Positions 1 through 13,497 of a stretch of 64,000 bases of DNA are shown piece by piece. Source of the DNA: Auanema rhodensis. Taxonomy: Eukaryota; Nematoda; Chromadorea; Rhabditida; Rhabditidae. A program made the position numbers and the translations under genes. Numbering within the stretch: the first letter of the stretch is position 1; every line of letters starts with the position of its first letter. The stretch is taken from NCBI GenBank assembly GCA_964057225.1, contig OZ059898.1, positions 4,340,001 to 4,404,000 on the forward strand, in the 5' to 3' direction. The notes beneath the pieces were generated by a model, which made no database searches, was not told the origin of the DNA, and saw only the letters and a list, made by a program, of their open reading frames with translations.

Positions 1-477
1 TATAATTGAAACCTTCGTATTTTTTCTTCCGTATGAGCTATGCATTGCTCTAAATTATCTATTCTAGCTTGTTCCATTTCAAACATCATTTTCTTTTTAT
101 TAGCTTCATCTTCGTACGTTTTTTTTAATTCATTCATGGCTGAAAATAAAGTTCACAGATTTACTATGTTTTCTTACTATATATACCTGATATCTGTTCA
201 ACAGTAATTTTGTAAGACACAGATAGAGAAGACAGTTTCTCAACTAAAATACTTTACTGATAAGCTGAAACGAACTTATTACTTACTTTCTTTTTGAACA
301 ACTTCGAGAGTTTGTCGAACAACATCTTTAGTTTTTTGACTCAGGCCAGGAGTGTTATATACTTTATGAAGATTTAAAAATGACTAAATAAAATGTATTG
401 AGAAGAAAGTTTAAAAAATAAACCTCCTGAATAGCAGCAAACTTTGGAAAATTATCCTTTTGGGAAAATGACAACAT
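1..477 (-). CDS. 5' part of a coiled-coil protein gene, runs off the left edge
   Basis: Three exons read leftward: 477-424, 383-287 and 139-1, joined by GT-AG introns with matching phases (18 codons, then 32 codons plus 1 base, then 46 more codons open to the edge). The protein begins MLSFSQKDNF and then becomes rich in Lys, Glu, Met and Gln (VVQKETMNELKKTYEDEANK), with the heptad-like pattern of a coiled coil. A T-rich AG lies just before the exon at 487, and the frame stays open for three codons (Phe-Glu-Lys) upstream of the Met. The true start could therefore be this Met after spliced-leader addition, or a further exon to the right. I do not recognise the family. The 3' end lies outside the window. 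Confidence 0.6.
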
Positions 478-1231
478 TTTCTCAAACTAAAATAAATGAC
501 GAACTGAGTGAGGCACGCCAGAACTTGTTAGCTAGGTAATTTACATATTTCGTTACAGGATATTTTTTCAAACTTCACTATGGTATTAATGCTATAGTTA
601 ACTAATTAAGGTGCCATGCTTACTAAGTTAATAAATTACCGCCCTTTAAGAATTTTGTTCCTCATTATTTGATATTTTTGTTGCCAGATATCTTTTTTAA
701 TCATTAAAATACATTATAATACATATATAAAATGAATTTTTGAAAGATATATTCCGAATTCAATTCTTCCTGAAAATAATTGTACTGAATTCTTAGCTAA
801 AAATTAATGCAGAAACACTTCTTTGAAAATACGACTAGAAAGAAAAGTATTATAATATTTCCTATCTTTAATTTACTTTTCAAAAGAGCGAATGATATGA
901 ACAGGAAGTTGCATTGTTCTTTATTATTGGACGAGGATAAGGCCAGAAAAATCAACTTTTTTTAGAAAAAGCTTGAACAAAAAATTCTTGTTTTTTACAT
1001 CTTATTTGATTTTTATATATCTTTTATTTCAAGTGCACACATCGTATAGCTAGATACGGAAGATAAACTGCACCAGTTTTTTTTAATCGACCTTCAAGTT
1101 TTTTGCGCCGTTTTTCCCACATGCATGTTCATAAAAGTACATTTTTTTCTGGTTTCTATCATTCTTATCTGCATTGCTTCGAACACTCGTATCACTGAGG
1201 AGCTTTTTTCTTTCCTCTTTTCAACATCAAC
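478..1231. other. AT-rich intergenic region between divergent genes
   Basis: Shared upstream region of the minus-strand coiled-coil gene and the plus-strand collagen. No exon-like segment or RNA gene seen. It presumably holds both promoters. Confidence 0.5.
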
Positions 1232-2340
1232 ATGTCTAAAGTTTTGTTGGACTCAGTCTTCGGATTGACGTTTTTAACATGCCTTGGTACAGTATTTTGC
1301 ATATTCGCTATTTTATCAGATATTCGTGCTTTACAAGCTCAGTTTAATGTAGATAATGCTGAATATAAGGTAAACACTTTTTTTATGATTTTTCTATATA
1401 TATGTACAAATATCTATTGATTGGACTATACTTTTCAATATACACCACAATATACTTTTTTCTACTTTTCAAGGAATATTCGGACTTAGCATGGACCACT
1501 ATAGATGCAGAAATACAACGTGGTTCTAGAGTTTCAAGAAATACTCGAAAGCCATGTGGCTGTGGTATGCAAATTGATCCATTCATTTAGAAAACAAAAT
1601 GTCTGTTTTTCAATATCGTATTTTTTCAGAATCGTGTCAGCTGGGAGCAAACAACTGTCCTCCTGGACCACCGGGACCACGAGGTAATCCAGGCTCACGT
1701 GGTATTGACGGCGAACCAGGCACCTCCGGAGTTAATGGACGTAAAGGCATATTAATTAATGAAATGAGTGCTGATACTCCAAGTGGTTGTATTCCATGTC
1801 CTGCAGGTCCTATTGGTCCTGCCGGTCCTCCAGGGGTACCTGGTACAATTGGAGCTCATGGACGTCCTGGTACTCCAGGACGCGCAGGACGTAACGGAGC
1901 TCCAGGACAACAGGGATTGCCAGGAGATGAAGGTGTTCCTGGTTGGGATGGAGTAGACGGTGCTGCCGGATACCCTGGAACAAATGGAAATCGTGTACGC
2001 CTTGTACCAGGTCCTCCAGGACCTGTTGGACCCATGGGGTTACCCGGAAAACCAGGACCGATTGGGAAAATCGGAGAGCCTGGCAAGCCAGGCCTTATTG
2101 GTTTAGAAGGAAGCATTGGAAATTCCGGATCTCAAGGCGCATTTGGACCTGCAGGATTAACTGGAGAACTTGGTGTTCCTGGACCTGACGCTGCTTATTG
2201 TTCCTGTCCAGTGCGCTCACAGGTAAGGCTCAAAATGAAATCGACTACATTAAATGTTTGCTTATATTTAGGTGGTGGTTCCTCCAACAGCTCAGACTCA
2301 GGAAGAAACCAAAATTAGAAAGAAGCTCATTGTGAGCTAA
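1232..2340 (+). CDS. nematode cuticle collagen, 297 aa
   Basis: Four exons: 1232-1369, 1474-1564, 1630-2222, 2272-2340, giving 297 residues, the usual size for a cuticle collagen. Residues 1-46 hold a hydrophobic membrane/signal-anchor segment (FGLTFLTCLGTVFCIFAILS). A basic SRNTRK stretch, suited to subtilisin-type processing, follows near residue 70. Cys pairs (CGCESC, then a Cys before the first Gly-X-Y block; SGCIPC; YCSC) flank and interrupt the Gly-X-Y blocks, as in cysteine-linked cuticle collagens. The Gly-Pro-rich part runs from about residue 85 to 262, with a 24-residue non-collagenous break in the middle. The tail is short and charged (TQEETKIRKK). The product is expected to be secreted by hypodermis and cross-linked into the cuticle. 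The exact C. elegans group is not assigned. AAATAAA-like signals lie just after the stop. Confidence 0.93.
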
Positions 2341-2654
2341 ATAAGAGATGTTCATTACGCAAGTGTAGAAATTACTGTACATATTTTAAATAAAATTTGT
2401 TTTCACATATAAATCTACAATTTAAAATTAAATAATTATTTGTTTACTATACATAACAGAGATGAGAAAGCCAGAGATTAAATAAGCGGACTTGCGAACA
2501 TCTTTTTACTAATGTCTTTTACATACGTGCACAAACTTATGTTAGAGAATAAAGTGTGTTTGAAGAATTTTGAAACATGTGCCCGTGAACCTTGATTTGT
2601 ACGGTGTATTTGAAAGATTGATATATGTTTTCTTTAATGAAACAAATCATGTTT

Positions 2655-2806
2655 TATTTTTCTCTTTATTTAAGAGTTTCCTTCTTTTAAGCACTTGTCT
2701 TATTTGGGCTTCCGTCATATCCAATTGATTATAACACGCATCATGTATTTATCGAGAATATCATTCTTCATTTGCATCAAATCATTTCCATCGGTATCTT
2801 TTAAGA
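2655..2806 (-). pseudogene. possible coding relic with a frameshift
   Basis: On the minus strand, after an acceptor TTATCTTAAAAG, one frame reads DTDGNDLMQMKNDILDKYMM. Within a few codons a different frame continues as QLDMTEAQIRQVLKRRKLLN and ends in a stop. The two halves read like one charged helical protein broken by a one-base shift. No convincing upstream exon was found. It may be a decayed gene, a last exon with a sequence error, or chance. The family is not recognised. Confidence 0.25.
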
Positions 2807-3930
2807 TAATGAAACAGTAAAACAGTAAAATAATATAAAATCTAGAATTAAGAAGAAAAAACATAAGACCAAATAATAAATTAATTACCATACTTTTAAA
2901 AATAAGACTTAGAGATAACCGAAGAGATAGTAGGTTATTGCTTCGTACAGTATGATATTAAACAAATTTTGATTAAAAACAAACTTTCATCACACATAGT
3001 TTGGAAAAAATCTTATTGTTCCCATTAATACATGGTGAATGTGTTCAAAAAAAAAAAGAAAAGAACAAGCACTGTTGTTATTTTGTTTATTTTTCGGAAA
3101 GGTTAGAGATCATCTAGAAATTGGAAGCAGGGTGGATAAATGGAGAGCGCATCGTGATCTGTTTTGAAATTGAAGTTATGCTATTATCCTGCTACTTTAG
3201 TTATTCTTTCATTCTCTGTTTCTCATTGGTTCAATGCTTACTAATATCAATCAAACATCTCTTAAAGAAAAAGTCTTCAAATTGATAGTAAATAGCCTTT
3301 TCCACTCGAGATCTATATATAGAACGATATTTAATAATTGTACTTAAAGCACTTATATTAATAAGTATTTTTAAGAGTAATAATGTTATAACTCCAAACA
3401 AGACAGTAATAGCCTTTTCGTTGATTTAGTTGTTTTCATAGTTTTATAGAATCATTTTAATAGTTTTATACTTTGCCTTTCAATCCTAACATACCTATAG
3501 CTTAGATATTCAGAATTTCATTATCAACTGTGAAGATCATGTGTCCAATCTCACGTGAGTAGCTTATGATCACAATTGTGAACTTAATGAACGCAATGAC
3601 CGGTTGTTCTTTTGATTGCACCTGTACTTCATCTCTAGTTCATTGTCTTTAATATAAGTTTTATATTATAAATTTGTTTTTTCTATACTTTATTCTATTC
3701 ACTTAATAATGAATTTTTATTGTACAGTATCATAACATTTTTATTTTGGTAGGAATTTTTTTATTTCAAAATAGTTGTTCTTTGTACCAATTAAAAGCAA
3801 GTTCAAGTTTCTGGAAAACAGAAGATATGTGGGTATGACTGTCCTCTGATTGTCCTCTTTCAACTTGAAGGGCTTCTTAATCTCTCTTAACCACATCAGA
3901 CTGTTATTGCTTCAAGGCACAAGTTGTCAA

Positions 3931-3970
3931 GGGCGGGACCGGTAGTCATCTGTTCCATTCAGACCCGCCC
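3931..3970. promoter_or_regulatory. GC-box inverted pair
   Basis: GGGCGGG at 3931-3937 and CCCGCCC at 3964-3970 form a 7-base inverted pair separated by 26 bases, in otherwise very AT-rich DNA about 450 bases upstream of the ankyrin gene. The motif resembles SP1/KLF-type GC boxes. A promoter role is inferred from position only. Confidence 0.35.
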
Positions 3971-4409
3971 TCTTTGGTTTATTTGTGGAGGTGAACTAAA
4001 GAAAAGGAAGAAGCTGGCTGAAAAGCAAAGCTTGGTCATCAGATGAACCTCATTCTTTCAAAAAGCATGTGGAGCTCGATGAGTTATTCTTGTTTTATTA
4101 CTTGGTGAAAGCTTTTGATATAATACTGTAAAAAGATTTTGCTTATTGTCACAACTCATCGAAAGGATGTCATTTTTTTGCCAATCACAAGAGTTTTCTG
4201 TTTGCCTCAATTTCAGTACTTCTTCAAATTTTTTTCCAACATTTCTTTTTCCCTCTTACTTTATTTAGCAAATAAATAAAAAATCTCATAATATTTTTCA
4301 GTCATGACTTTGTATAAATTTTTAATGACAATTGTTTCTTTCTGTATAGTATATATAACAATTTCAGTTATCTTTATCAAGAATATAGAAACTAATTGAA
4401 ACGACAAAA

Positions 4410-7400
4410 ATGCTGATTGGTAGCTACGACGGCTGCAGATTCACCGAAGATCAGCAGCAAAAGCTTCAGGTTAACTATTTACAATTGTTTTTTTATTCTT
4501 AATCGTCATCATATTTTTGATGAATAATGATCAATTAATCATATTATGTTTAAACTATGAAACATGTAATAATAAACTTCCTGCTATCACTAGCCACACC
4601 TGAAGATTGAAGTTTCGTTAATCTTTGAGCTTTATGTACACGGACAAAGTTTTCCACGTGATTTATTCTCAAGCTCTGGAATGAGTACTTCATTCACTAT
4701 ACGAAATACATGTGACTTAATCGCCACATTATTATATGTAATTCATGATGTATTCATATGCTGTTTGAACTTAGCACTTCCAGTAATCTGTAAAACTTAA
4801 CAGACAATATCATTTATTCAAATGATAAATGTTATTTTAAAAACAGCTTCTAATGCAATTTGCTCTTTATTCTCTGTTCATTTTGTGTTTTGATTTTTTA
4901 AATTTTATTTTCATTCATCCGTGTGAAACGGATATTCCGAAGTTCAGATGTTTTCGCATACAGACAGAGTGAGCCGAATCAAATACAAACAGAACCGGTA
5001 GGTAGCAGCTTGTCTGTTTCATCTAAAACGATCTACGAACAATCCAGAACAGAGAGAAATCGTTATTTTCGTGAAATCTTATTCTTCAACTATGCTTGGA
5101 AGATTTCTTTTCTAATCTAAATTTTTATTTTCATGGCTCACACTGTCCACAGCCGTTTGTTATCAAAGCTTCATTTAATACTTGTATTTAACACATGTTA
5201 AATCATGACACAATGAGAAAATGTGCTTTGAAAAAAAGAAAATGTTATGATCTATCTTAACAACACTTCTTTACAATTAGGGACTATATGAGTCCAAAGA
5301 GGTATTGAAAGAAAAAAAAACGAAGATTTATCCGACACTTAAGTGTCGTGTTGTTGTTTATCTCATCTACTGATTGATGTTATTGTTGTCACGAAATGGC
5401 CTTTTCAATTTCTATTTTTTGTCTGTTCATCTCTAACACTAGTCTTACTTGGTATCTGTTTTAAATTTGGAAGATCTCCATTTAAAATACCATTCTTCTT
5501 ATAATTTGAATTTGTCTAGTTTTCTCTCTACGTGTTGATCATACATATCCCACATCTTATTCCTTTGTGTGTCTATTCTGTTCAAGAATCGATACTCTAA
5601 ACAGTTTGATCTTCAACAAAAAATAGCAGAACCATTAGTTACATTAGCAACTTGTAAACATTTCAAGAAATTTGTGTTTTGTAAATATTTAGATGAAATA
5701 ATCATATATTTGCAGAGGCAACTTGCCGATAAAATAACAAATTATGCATCTATCGATGAAATTCGAATGCTACTAGTATGTGGAGCACAGGTGTGTATTG
5801 TTATAATTTCGTTTCTAAACATCAAAGAGATAGTTATAGCAACCATTTTAAATAATTAATGAATTAATTTGTTAAATGTCATGAAAATGCTTAATTTGCA
5901 GCCCAATGAACCTGTAACACGAGGATTAACTCCATTACATTACGCCTGTTTCATTAATTATTTTGCTGCCGCTAAACTTCTTTTAAATAGAGGTGCAAAG
6001 GTAAGGGTTTTGCAGTATTTAAATAGATTCCTAAACATATACTTTATGGGTCGATGCTGTTGATGAAGTGGGATGTTCTGCATTACATCTTTGTGCCGAA
6101 CATGGACATTATCGCATGATTAAGCTATTACTTCAATATATGGAAGTAGTTCAACAATATGAAACACCAGTGGTTGTTGAAAATGGTAAATATCCTAGCC
6201 GTGATAATGTTGATGAACCATTACGTCTGGCTATTAAGGTGAAAATAGTCGTCTAAATATTGAAATATTAAAAAAGTTTCAGAACGGTCACTATGATTGT
6301 GCTAGACTTCTATTAGAAAACGGTGCTACTCCTAATGCAGTATACTTCGATGGTCCAGAAATCACACATGTTAGTCCATTGGATACCAATTTCATTGAGC
6401 TTCTGGTAAAATAATATTTTTTACGAAAATCATAATTCCATTTTGGTTTAGCTGGAATATGGCGCAGACCCAAATGTAGTCGATCGTAAAGGTATGACTC
6501 CTATAATGAGAGCTTGTCGAATGAAAAACAAAGGGATTGATGCAATTAAGTAATTTTTCGATTAGTTATAATATTTTTATATGTCATTTCAAGATTATTT
6601 TTAAAATATGGCGCTAATATCAATGCTGAAGCAGAAGAACGCCAAGATAAACGTACAGCTCTTCATTTCGCAGTCTTGAGTGGTAATGCTGAGCTAGTTG
6701 AATTTTTACTTAAGGTAAGATTGATAAATCATTTTTTTAAATATTTTCGGATCTTATTTCCAGAATGGTGCTCAAGTAAACGTTCGTAAAGAATATGATA
6801 AACCATCCGTTCTTGATATTGCTGTTCTTAAAGATGATCCAGCACTTCTAAAAATGGTATTAGATGCTGGTGCAGATGTAAATTCAGTTCATACATACAT
6901 TGGATCATCACTTCATCTTGCCGCTTGTTCTTGTAAGTTATATAAAGGTCAATTGAAAGCTGAAATATTTTTTTTGCAGTTTTAAACAATCAGTTTGAAA
7001 TTATGAAAATGCTTTTGGAAAAAGGCGCTGACGTTAACATACAACATCGATTTTCTGATGGAACATCTTTGAAAAGCCCTTTTGTCGAGTACTTCAAATC
7101 AAGAGATCATGTTAGTTCTTTGCATTAAATTTACAATCTCTTGTGTCATGCTATTCATAACAAAATTTAAATTTTAGATTGAGTCTCGTATTGTAAATTT
7201 GTTTTTATCTTATGGAGGTAGGGTGATCATGAAATCTCCAATTCATGATAATCGAGGTCAGCTACGCAATGTTCTTCGTTTAGCAGCAACAAGAGATCAA
7301 CCAGACGTAATTTAGGAACATTTTTTTCTCAAATTACTTGTATTTGCTCTTAGGTTCTGGAAAGTTTACTTGGATTGGCTGAATCATTTGATAGGATCGC

Positions 7401-7736
7401 AATTGATCGGCTTCCTCTTCCACTTGCACTGAAAGAAGATATCTTACAAGCTTCAAAGTATGTTTTCTTCTCTTTCAAACTTTTCTTGAAGTTTAAACGA
7501 AAAATAGAATAATCCATGAGTACAAAACACAATATTCAACAATTAACTTAATATATTATGCTTATAAATTTATTATTATTATTTTTGAAAAAAATATTTT
7601 TTTTAGGAATCCCAGCACCCTACAGCAAGCATGTCGGCTAGCACTTCGCCAGCAACTGACTCCTTTAAAACCGAGTCGAGTTCAGGATCTTCCAATTCCG
7701 AACCAGATGAAGCTTTTTGTATTGGGACTTATTTGA
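4410..7736 (+). CDS. ankyrin-repeat and SOCS-box (ASB-type) protein
   Basis: Exons: 4410-4469; 5605 (or 5587)-5790; 5902-6000; 6050-6238; 6283-6405; 6452-6549; 6594-6714; 6764-6932; 6980-7110; 7178-7306; 7354-7457; 7607-7736. The protein is about 500-520 residues. An in-frame 42-base segment with GT...TTTGCAG ends (5677-5718) may be a further intron. At least seven ankyrin-like repeats are visible, for example RGLTPLHYACFINYFAAAKL, GCSALHLCAEHGHYRMIKLL and RTALHFAVLSGNAELVEFLL. The C-terminus reads LQQACRLALRQQLTPLKP, then VQDLPIPNQMKLFVLGLI, which fits a SOCS box with its BC box and LPxP Cul5-type motif. ASB proteins serve as substrate receptors of Cullin-5/Elongin B-C ubiquitin ligases; the substrate here is unknown. 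One intron (6001-6049) lacks an AG acceptor (see findings). The first exon, 1.1 kb upstream, is less certain than the rest. Confidence 0.85.
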
Positions 7737-10316
7737 CAATAGGGCTAGATCTTTTTATGGAATTTATAGCTCTATCCAAATATGTCTTTCATTTTTATTT
7801 ATTTCTCTTCATTGGCTCACTCACATTCACGCACTTTTTAGGCTATGCCATTTAATTTCACTCTATATGTTACTGAAGCTTTCGTTCACATCAAAATACT
7901 CAAGTTGTAAAACAAAAATTTAAAACCTGTAATAAGCATAGGTGAGATTAATTGAATTGATTTTACATTGGTCTTTGGCTAATGCGCTTTCATATACATA
8001 AATACAACCTTCACGAGTCTAACTAACGCGTAATTACTTTCTATCTGTAATACAAAAAGATTTAATTTAAAGAGAGATTTTCTCTCTTAAATGTGAGTTT
8101 ATGTTTATCTGTATAATACACCTGTATATAAGATTATAATTTTTTCTTTCAAACAAAAATATTTATTTGGTTGATTTTAGATCTAATAATAATTTGTTTT
8201 GTTGTTCAAATAGTTAAGTGAAATGTTTAATTTTATGTTTAAATGAATTAACTAAGAATATTGTACATATATATAGTTTATTTTCATTTAATATATTTTT
8301 CTTTAAAATATTTATAGTTGTTCTTAATATTCATTTTGAACCGGTATATCAATTTTTACTAGATCATCTATTATTTTGTATATATCTATATTTTTGTTTA
8401 TTATTTATTTGTCTATGGATTGTTAATTTTCATTAAATTTTTTTAGTATTTTTTATTTTTCCCTATAAAACTTGACATACAAAGTAGTTTGACTGAGGTT
8501 AAATCTATTTTTTTTCAATGATTACAATAATTATACATACCACATGACATGTATGGCAATTTTCTAAAAGTACGGAACAATTTAAGATTAATATGTTATA
8601 TAACTTTGTACTTACAAAGTAAATATGTCATTTTTAAAAGAAAATTAGGCTTAGAACTTAGACATAAGCTTTTACATTAATTTAAACTTTTATATTTAAA
8701 TAATGACTTCACACACTTTAAATACATATATGTATATATTATTTTTTTATACATTTGTTATAATATTTGTTTGTAAGAGTTCTAAAGAAGCTTCTTTTAT
8801 AAATTAAAGCTACAAAACGGGTCATTTTAGCAATAATCAGCGGATTTCCAATAGAGCTTAAGGACAAAAGAATATGATATGCTATACAGACACATAACAA
8901 AGAAGTAGATTAACTAGTTCTTATACATTCAATACATTTTGTTGTCGACTTTTTAAAAAAATCTAAGGATTTACATGTTTAGCAAAGCTAGATATTTGAT
9001 GTTTTCTGAATCATTTAATTCTTTCTAGTAATTTTTATTTTTCACCAGCATATGAAAGCTTGATAGACTTTTTACTTGCAGAAAAGTTGTATGTCAATCC
9101 ATTCATGGATTTGTCTTTGAAGGCCTTTTACTTGATGATTATGACATTTGGATAACTACCAGTATATGAAATGACAATAGTATTTTTGACATAAACTTTA
9201 TAAATACAAATATATTCTTTTTTTATTCAAATTGTTTTAAAATTAATAATAATTATATAAATATTTTATACTATATATACTATATATAAGTATTATAATA
9301 GATATCCCTTCATTTTTAGTTTCTTTTCTTCTTTTTTGTGCCTATTGATATAAGATTTTTTGGTTTTTTTTTTATAAAACTCAACGCTATGCCATTCATA
9401 TTGTATTTATATTTACAATACTATATATATTTAGTCATTTGTCTTTAATATTCATGTAATACTTACATATACTATATATATATAGTGAATGTGTACATTT
9501 AAAGGTAATTTTATAATATACTTGATATTATTATACAATACCTAAATACATACTTTTCGTGAGTACTTACTTATAAGAATTGCCTTCTTCACAAAGTTTT
9601 TTTTTTCAATTCAATCTTCATATAGTTTCGTATAAAATCATATATTTTATTATTATTATTATTTACATAATACTAAAACATAAAAATCTAAATGTTTTAT
9701 ACTGATAGCATATTTGAGATAAAATTTAGAAAAAAAAAAAAAAAAGAATTTAAACGATTCTTCCTGCTTAAAGAAAATGTGTAAGCAGATGTCAGGATTT
9801 TCTGTTTTTTTTTTAACTTTTTGACCATCTGTTTCGCTTTTTTTACTTCCATGTTTCTTTGATAATTATTAACGGATATATAATATATATGTAAGTGTAT
9901 TTCTTTAATTTTCAAATATATTATAAACAATTTTCTAATTATCTTTTCTACATTTTTTTAATTTCCAAAGTCATATTATGTTGTTTAGATTGACACTTAT
10001 AAAGTTTTATCAGAATGTAACAATATATATTCATATGTATGTATGTACATGTATGTGTACAACATCATGTCATACATGCTTTTCATTTTACACTAATCTT
10101 TTCTTTCAATCTTTAACTAAGAAACTTCAAAACAAACATCAACAAACCTGTGTTTTTTACTTTGTTATCTTTATTATTAAATATTTAAAACAAAAATGTA
10201 AAATTTCAATATTAAATAGATGTGTTGTATAGATATATTTTCTAATTTCCTAGTATAGACATTGGCAAAGTGTTTAGAAAATTTTCTTGATTTTTCCTTT
10301 CAACATTGCAAACTGC

Positions 10317-10448
10317 AGAAAGAAGTCATTAGATGTTGATGCAAGCAATTACACTGGTGTGTCTGGACCATTGATTACATATCAGACTTTCTCTTTATTC
10401 TTCCTAGCATTTCGTTTTTATTTCCAAACTAATAAGTTGTATGCTTAA
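10317..10448 (+). other. isolated exon-like open segment
   Basis: After an AACTGCAG acceptor-like site the frame reads KKSLDVDASNYTGVSGPLIT, then YQTFSLFFLAFRF, before a stop. Composition is less AT-biased than the flanks. No start, partner exon or family is recognisable. It could be a last exon, a relic, or chance. Confidence 0.2.
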
Positions 10449-11365
10449 AAATATTAATAATAATAAAATCGTAATAGTTAAAAAATAAATGAAATTGTTT
10501 TTTTAACAATTTAATTTATTTTATATATTTTTTTTATTTCAGGTATAAATAATTGACTTATAACATTTGTTATTATACTTAGTTCGTACAACTAAATTAT
10601 AATTAAGTTTAAGAAATTATAAAATAACTTTAAACTAAAAAGAAGAAATTTCTTGTTGATATTCAAAATTCAAAGTAAATATCTAAAAAACAAAAAATGT
10701 ATGATGTTTATAAACTAAAAAGATATTTAATAAAATGCTATTTCTAGTATTAAGTAATATTATAAAGATTTTAATGTTCTAAATCTCATTATTTATTTTT
10801 GAATGGAAAAAAAAATAAAGAACAATCGAAAATTTAATCCTTTGTCTAGAAGCGAAAATTAAATTGGCCTCTCTCAGGTTCTTCTTTTCTTCTCTTTTCT
10901 CTCAATCGTACTGTTAATGAAAATATTCTTGAGACCAAAGTTCCTTTTCTTTAACATTCAGAGAAATATGCTTTTCTGAATGTCTTAAACACGACTTTCA
11001 AAATAATTGGAAAAGTATGATCTTAGTAGTTTTCGGGGAAAAAAAAACTTTTTTTTGTACTTGCAATTTTTGGATTTTTTTCGGCCAGAAAGGTCATTCA
11101 TCCATATTGAATATTGAAAAATTTGGCAAGGCCGTAGAGATCAACACGTTTATATAAGTGCATTTTTCTCAAAAGAGATTTTCTTAAAAATGTTCTCTCG
11201 CTACTATATTTCCAAGTTTTTGAAATTTCTCTCAATATTTTGCAAAGGGCGACTTCTGAAAGATTAAAAATATCAAAGAGTTTAGTTTTGAATACTGAAA
11301 CCAGATGTAAGTACCCCCATTTTCCCATTCATATTACTATTGCTTTACTAGAAATTCGGCTTAAA

Positions 11366-11600
11366 TCAAAATGCTTTGAAATGTAGTATGATTGAGCTGA
11401 TATGCCACAGGTTGTAACGTTGAGATCGTTCATGCCTGTGTAAACCATGGTCAGGACAAGTGACCTGAGGCAATCTTACGACTTGCTCACTTTCTATCAA
11501 ACTTTCCTTCTTATTACGACTTTGAATGTCATCGAATATGTCATGGTCATTTATCTTTGTGATTCTCCAAGCTAATCTTTCAAATCTCATTTGACCAGCT
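11366..11600 (-). other. unassigned open frame with coding-like composition
   Basis: A 74-codon minus-strand frame beginning MRFERLAWRITKINDHDIFD and continuing with VVRLPQVTCPDHGLHRHERS. It is richer in G+C and in balanced amino acids than the neighbouring DNA. The frame extends a few codons upstream of the Met (TTAGQ). No clear donor or acceptor connects it to other exons, and a neighbouring minus-strand frame at 11098-11328 looks weaker. It may be a gene fragment or lineage-specific small gene; no function can be given. Confidence 0.25.
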
Positions 11601-13497
11601 GTTGTTCAGAATTATTACCACCAAAAGTTGTAATATTTTCAAGATATTGACACATCCTGAACTTCATAATCTCGAATATCTTCATCAGTTTTAATTTTCA
11701 TTAAAATCATCAATTGTAAAGCTTTATTGATATGTATATCTCTTTCTTTATATATAATATATGTATCTATCTATATACATATACATATAGAAATCAATAT
11801 GTATCAAACAAATGCTGTAATAATATCTTGCCACACAGCTTCACAGAGAAGAAGCAGTAAAGAGGAGCCAACAAGACTCAAGGCTGTCATGATACACTTT
11901 GAAAGCAATCTTAATTTGATAGTCTAACTAACTGCTTCTTAACGAATATCTTCTGTTTCTATAATATAGATTATTAGATTATATTATACAAATTTATATA
12001 AAATTTAATATTTTAATATTTATTTTAATTTATTCGAAACAGAAGAGCTTATGCTAAAAAGTTTCTACACTATTTCTTCACCATTTAATTTTTTTTTTAT
12101 TCTATTTTCCTTTAAACATTATATATATTTTTCATATAATATATTGGTTTTATACAACTAAAATATATTATATATTATATATAATTAACTACACATTTTT
12201 GACATAAAAACATATCGTAGTTATAAAAATGAAGCTTATTATATATTATATATGTATATCATAGTATAACAAGTAAATTGTATTTATACATAATTTTAAA
12301 AATAAGCTTAAATGGAACAATCATTTCCATCTGTCACAATCTTTTGTGAAATAAAAATAAACCTATACTATTTGAACTTATTTGAACAATTTACGTTTAA
12401 CATATGAAGGAAAGCTTTCTAAACTTCCGGCGTTATAGAGATTTGTTACCTTACATATTCATGCTGTTACATATCCAGTAAAAATATGGGGAAGTCTTAC
12501 TATACGAATTAAAATCTTAAAATAAAATTTTATTTTTATTTTTATGTTTATGTTTATGTTTATTTTGATATAATATTGGTAGGTTTACATGTTATTTATA
12601 TAAGATTAAATTTTTTTTATTTGAAAAAAAATTGATGAAACTGATGTCTAAAGCCAACCCTTACTCTCATTATACTCTTGGGATTTATATGCATTTTAAG
12701 AACAACTGAACTGAGTTAAACACAAGCATAATAACCGTTTTTTTCTTTATTTACATATGTATATTTAATAGTTATACCCTTTTTACTCTGAAAATATCTC
12801 TATTTTGACTTGATCTTTTTAAAAGCTGTATCGTAAAGTTGCATTCAAGTTCATTCAAGTTGATATTATGCTTATGCATCATCGTATTCAAAAATAAACT
12901 TATCTTAAATCTTATCTAAACTTTGCTTACTTCCTCTTTTGCCCTTTTCTCATCTCTCTGAGGGCCTCTAAACTGAAATTTTGTTGTCTTAACACTTCAA
13001 CATATATGAGTCACAACTGTCCTCCCTTATGTCCAAGCCTAGGGGTCATGGAAAGCGAAAACAAATTGTCAAAACAAAATTTTCAACTATACGGTTTATT
13101 TTCGTCTTTGAATAGATATTTTTGCAAAGCCCCTTAAAAGCTTCTTCTTCTTCTTCTCTTTGTAAAAATCGCTTTGGTCAACCCGATATAAGGTGTGACG
13201 CCTCGGATGAGAGATAGGGAATGGGAGAAACGGAAGACGAACAGTTTCATGCTAAGAGCAAATACAAATGATGACGAATGTTCCTTTAACTATGCGCTTA
13301 TATATTATATATATATACATAGAAATGGTTCTAGTTAAGTAGAACATCTTCATTATGTTATTGTGTTTGATCATCAAATGAGCTTAACTTCTTATATTGT
13401 ATAATGTGTTTCTGAAAAGTTGATGATTTAATCAAGAAAAAAAAGAATAATATACATATAAACAATTATAAATTTGTACTATCACTACACTACTTCG

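Larger units (their letters stand above)
2341..4409. other. AT-rich intergenic region, collagen to ankyrin gene
   Basis: About 2 kb, mostly A+T with no supported complete gene. It contains a minus-strand coding-like relic (2655-2806) and a short GC-rich inverted repeat (3931-3970), both listed separately. The last part upstream of 4410 should include the promoter of the ankyrin gene; an AG acceptor (GAATATAG) lies about 22 bases before its ATG. Confidence 0.5.

Noticed and set aside
1856-2116. 86-codon minus-strand open frame, Pro/Gly-rich
   Set aside because: Antisense shadow of the collagen Gly-X-Y region.
4923-5120. Plus-strand open frame inside the first ankyrin-gene intron
   Set aside because: Odd Gln/Arg/Ser composition, no acceptor-donor pair in phase with the flanking exons.
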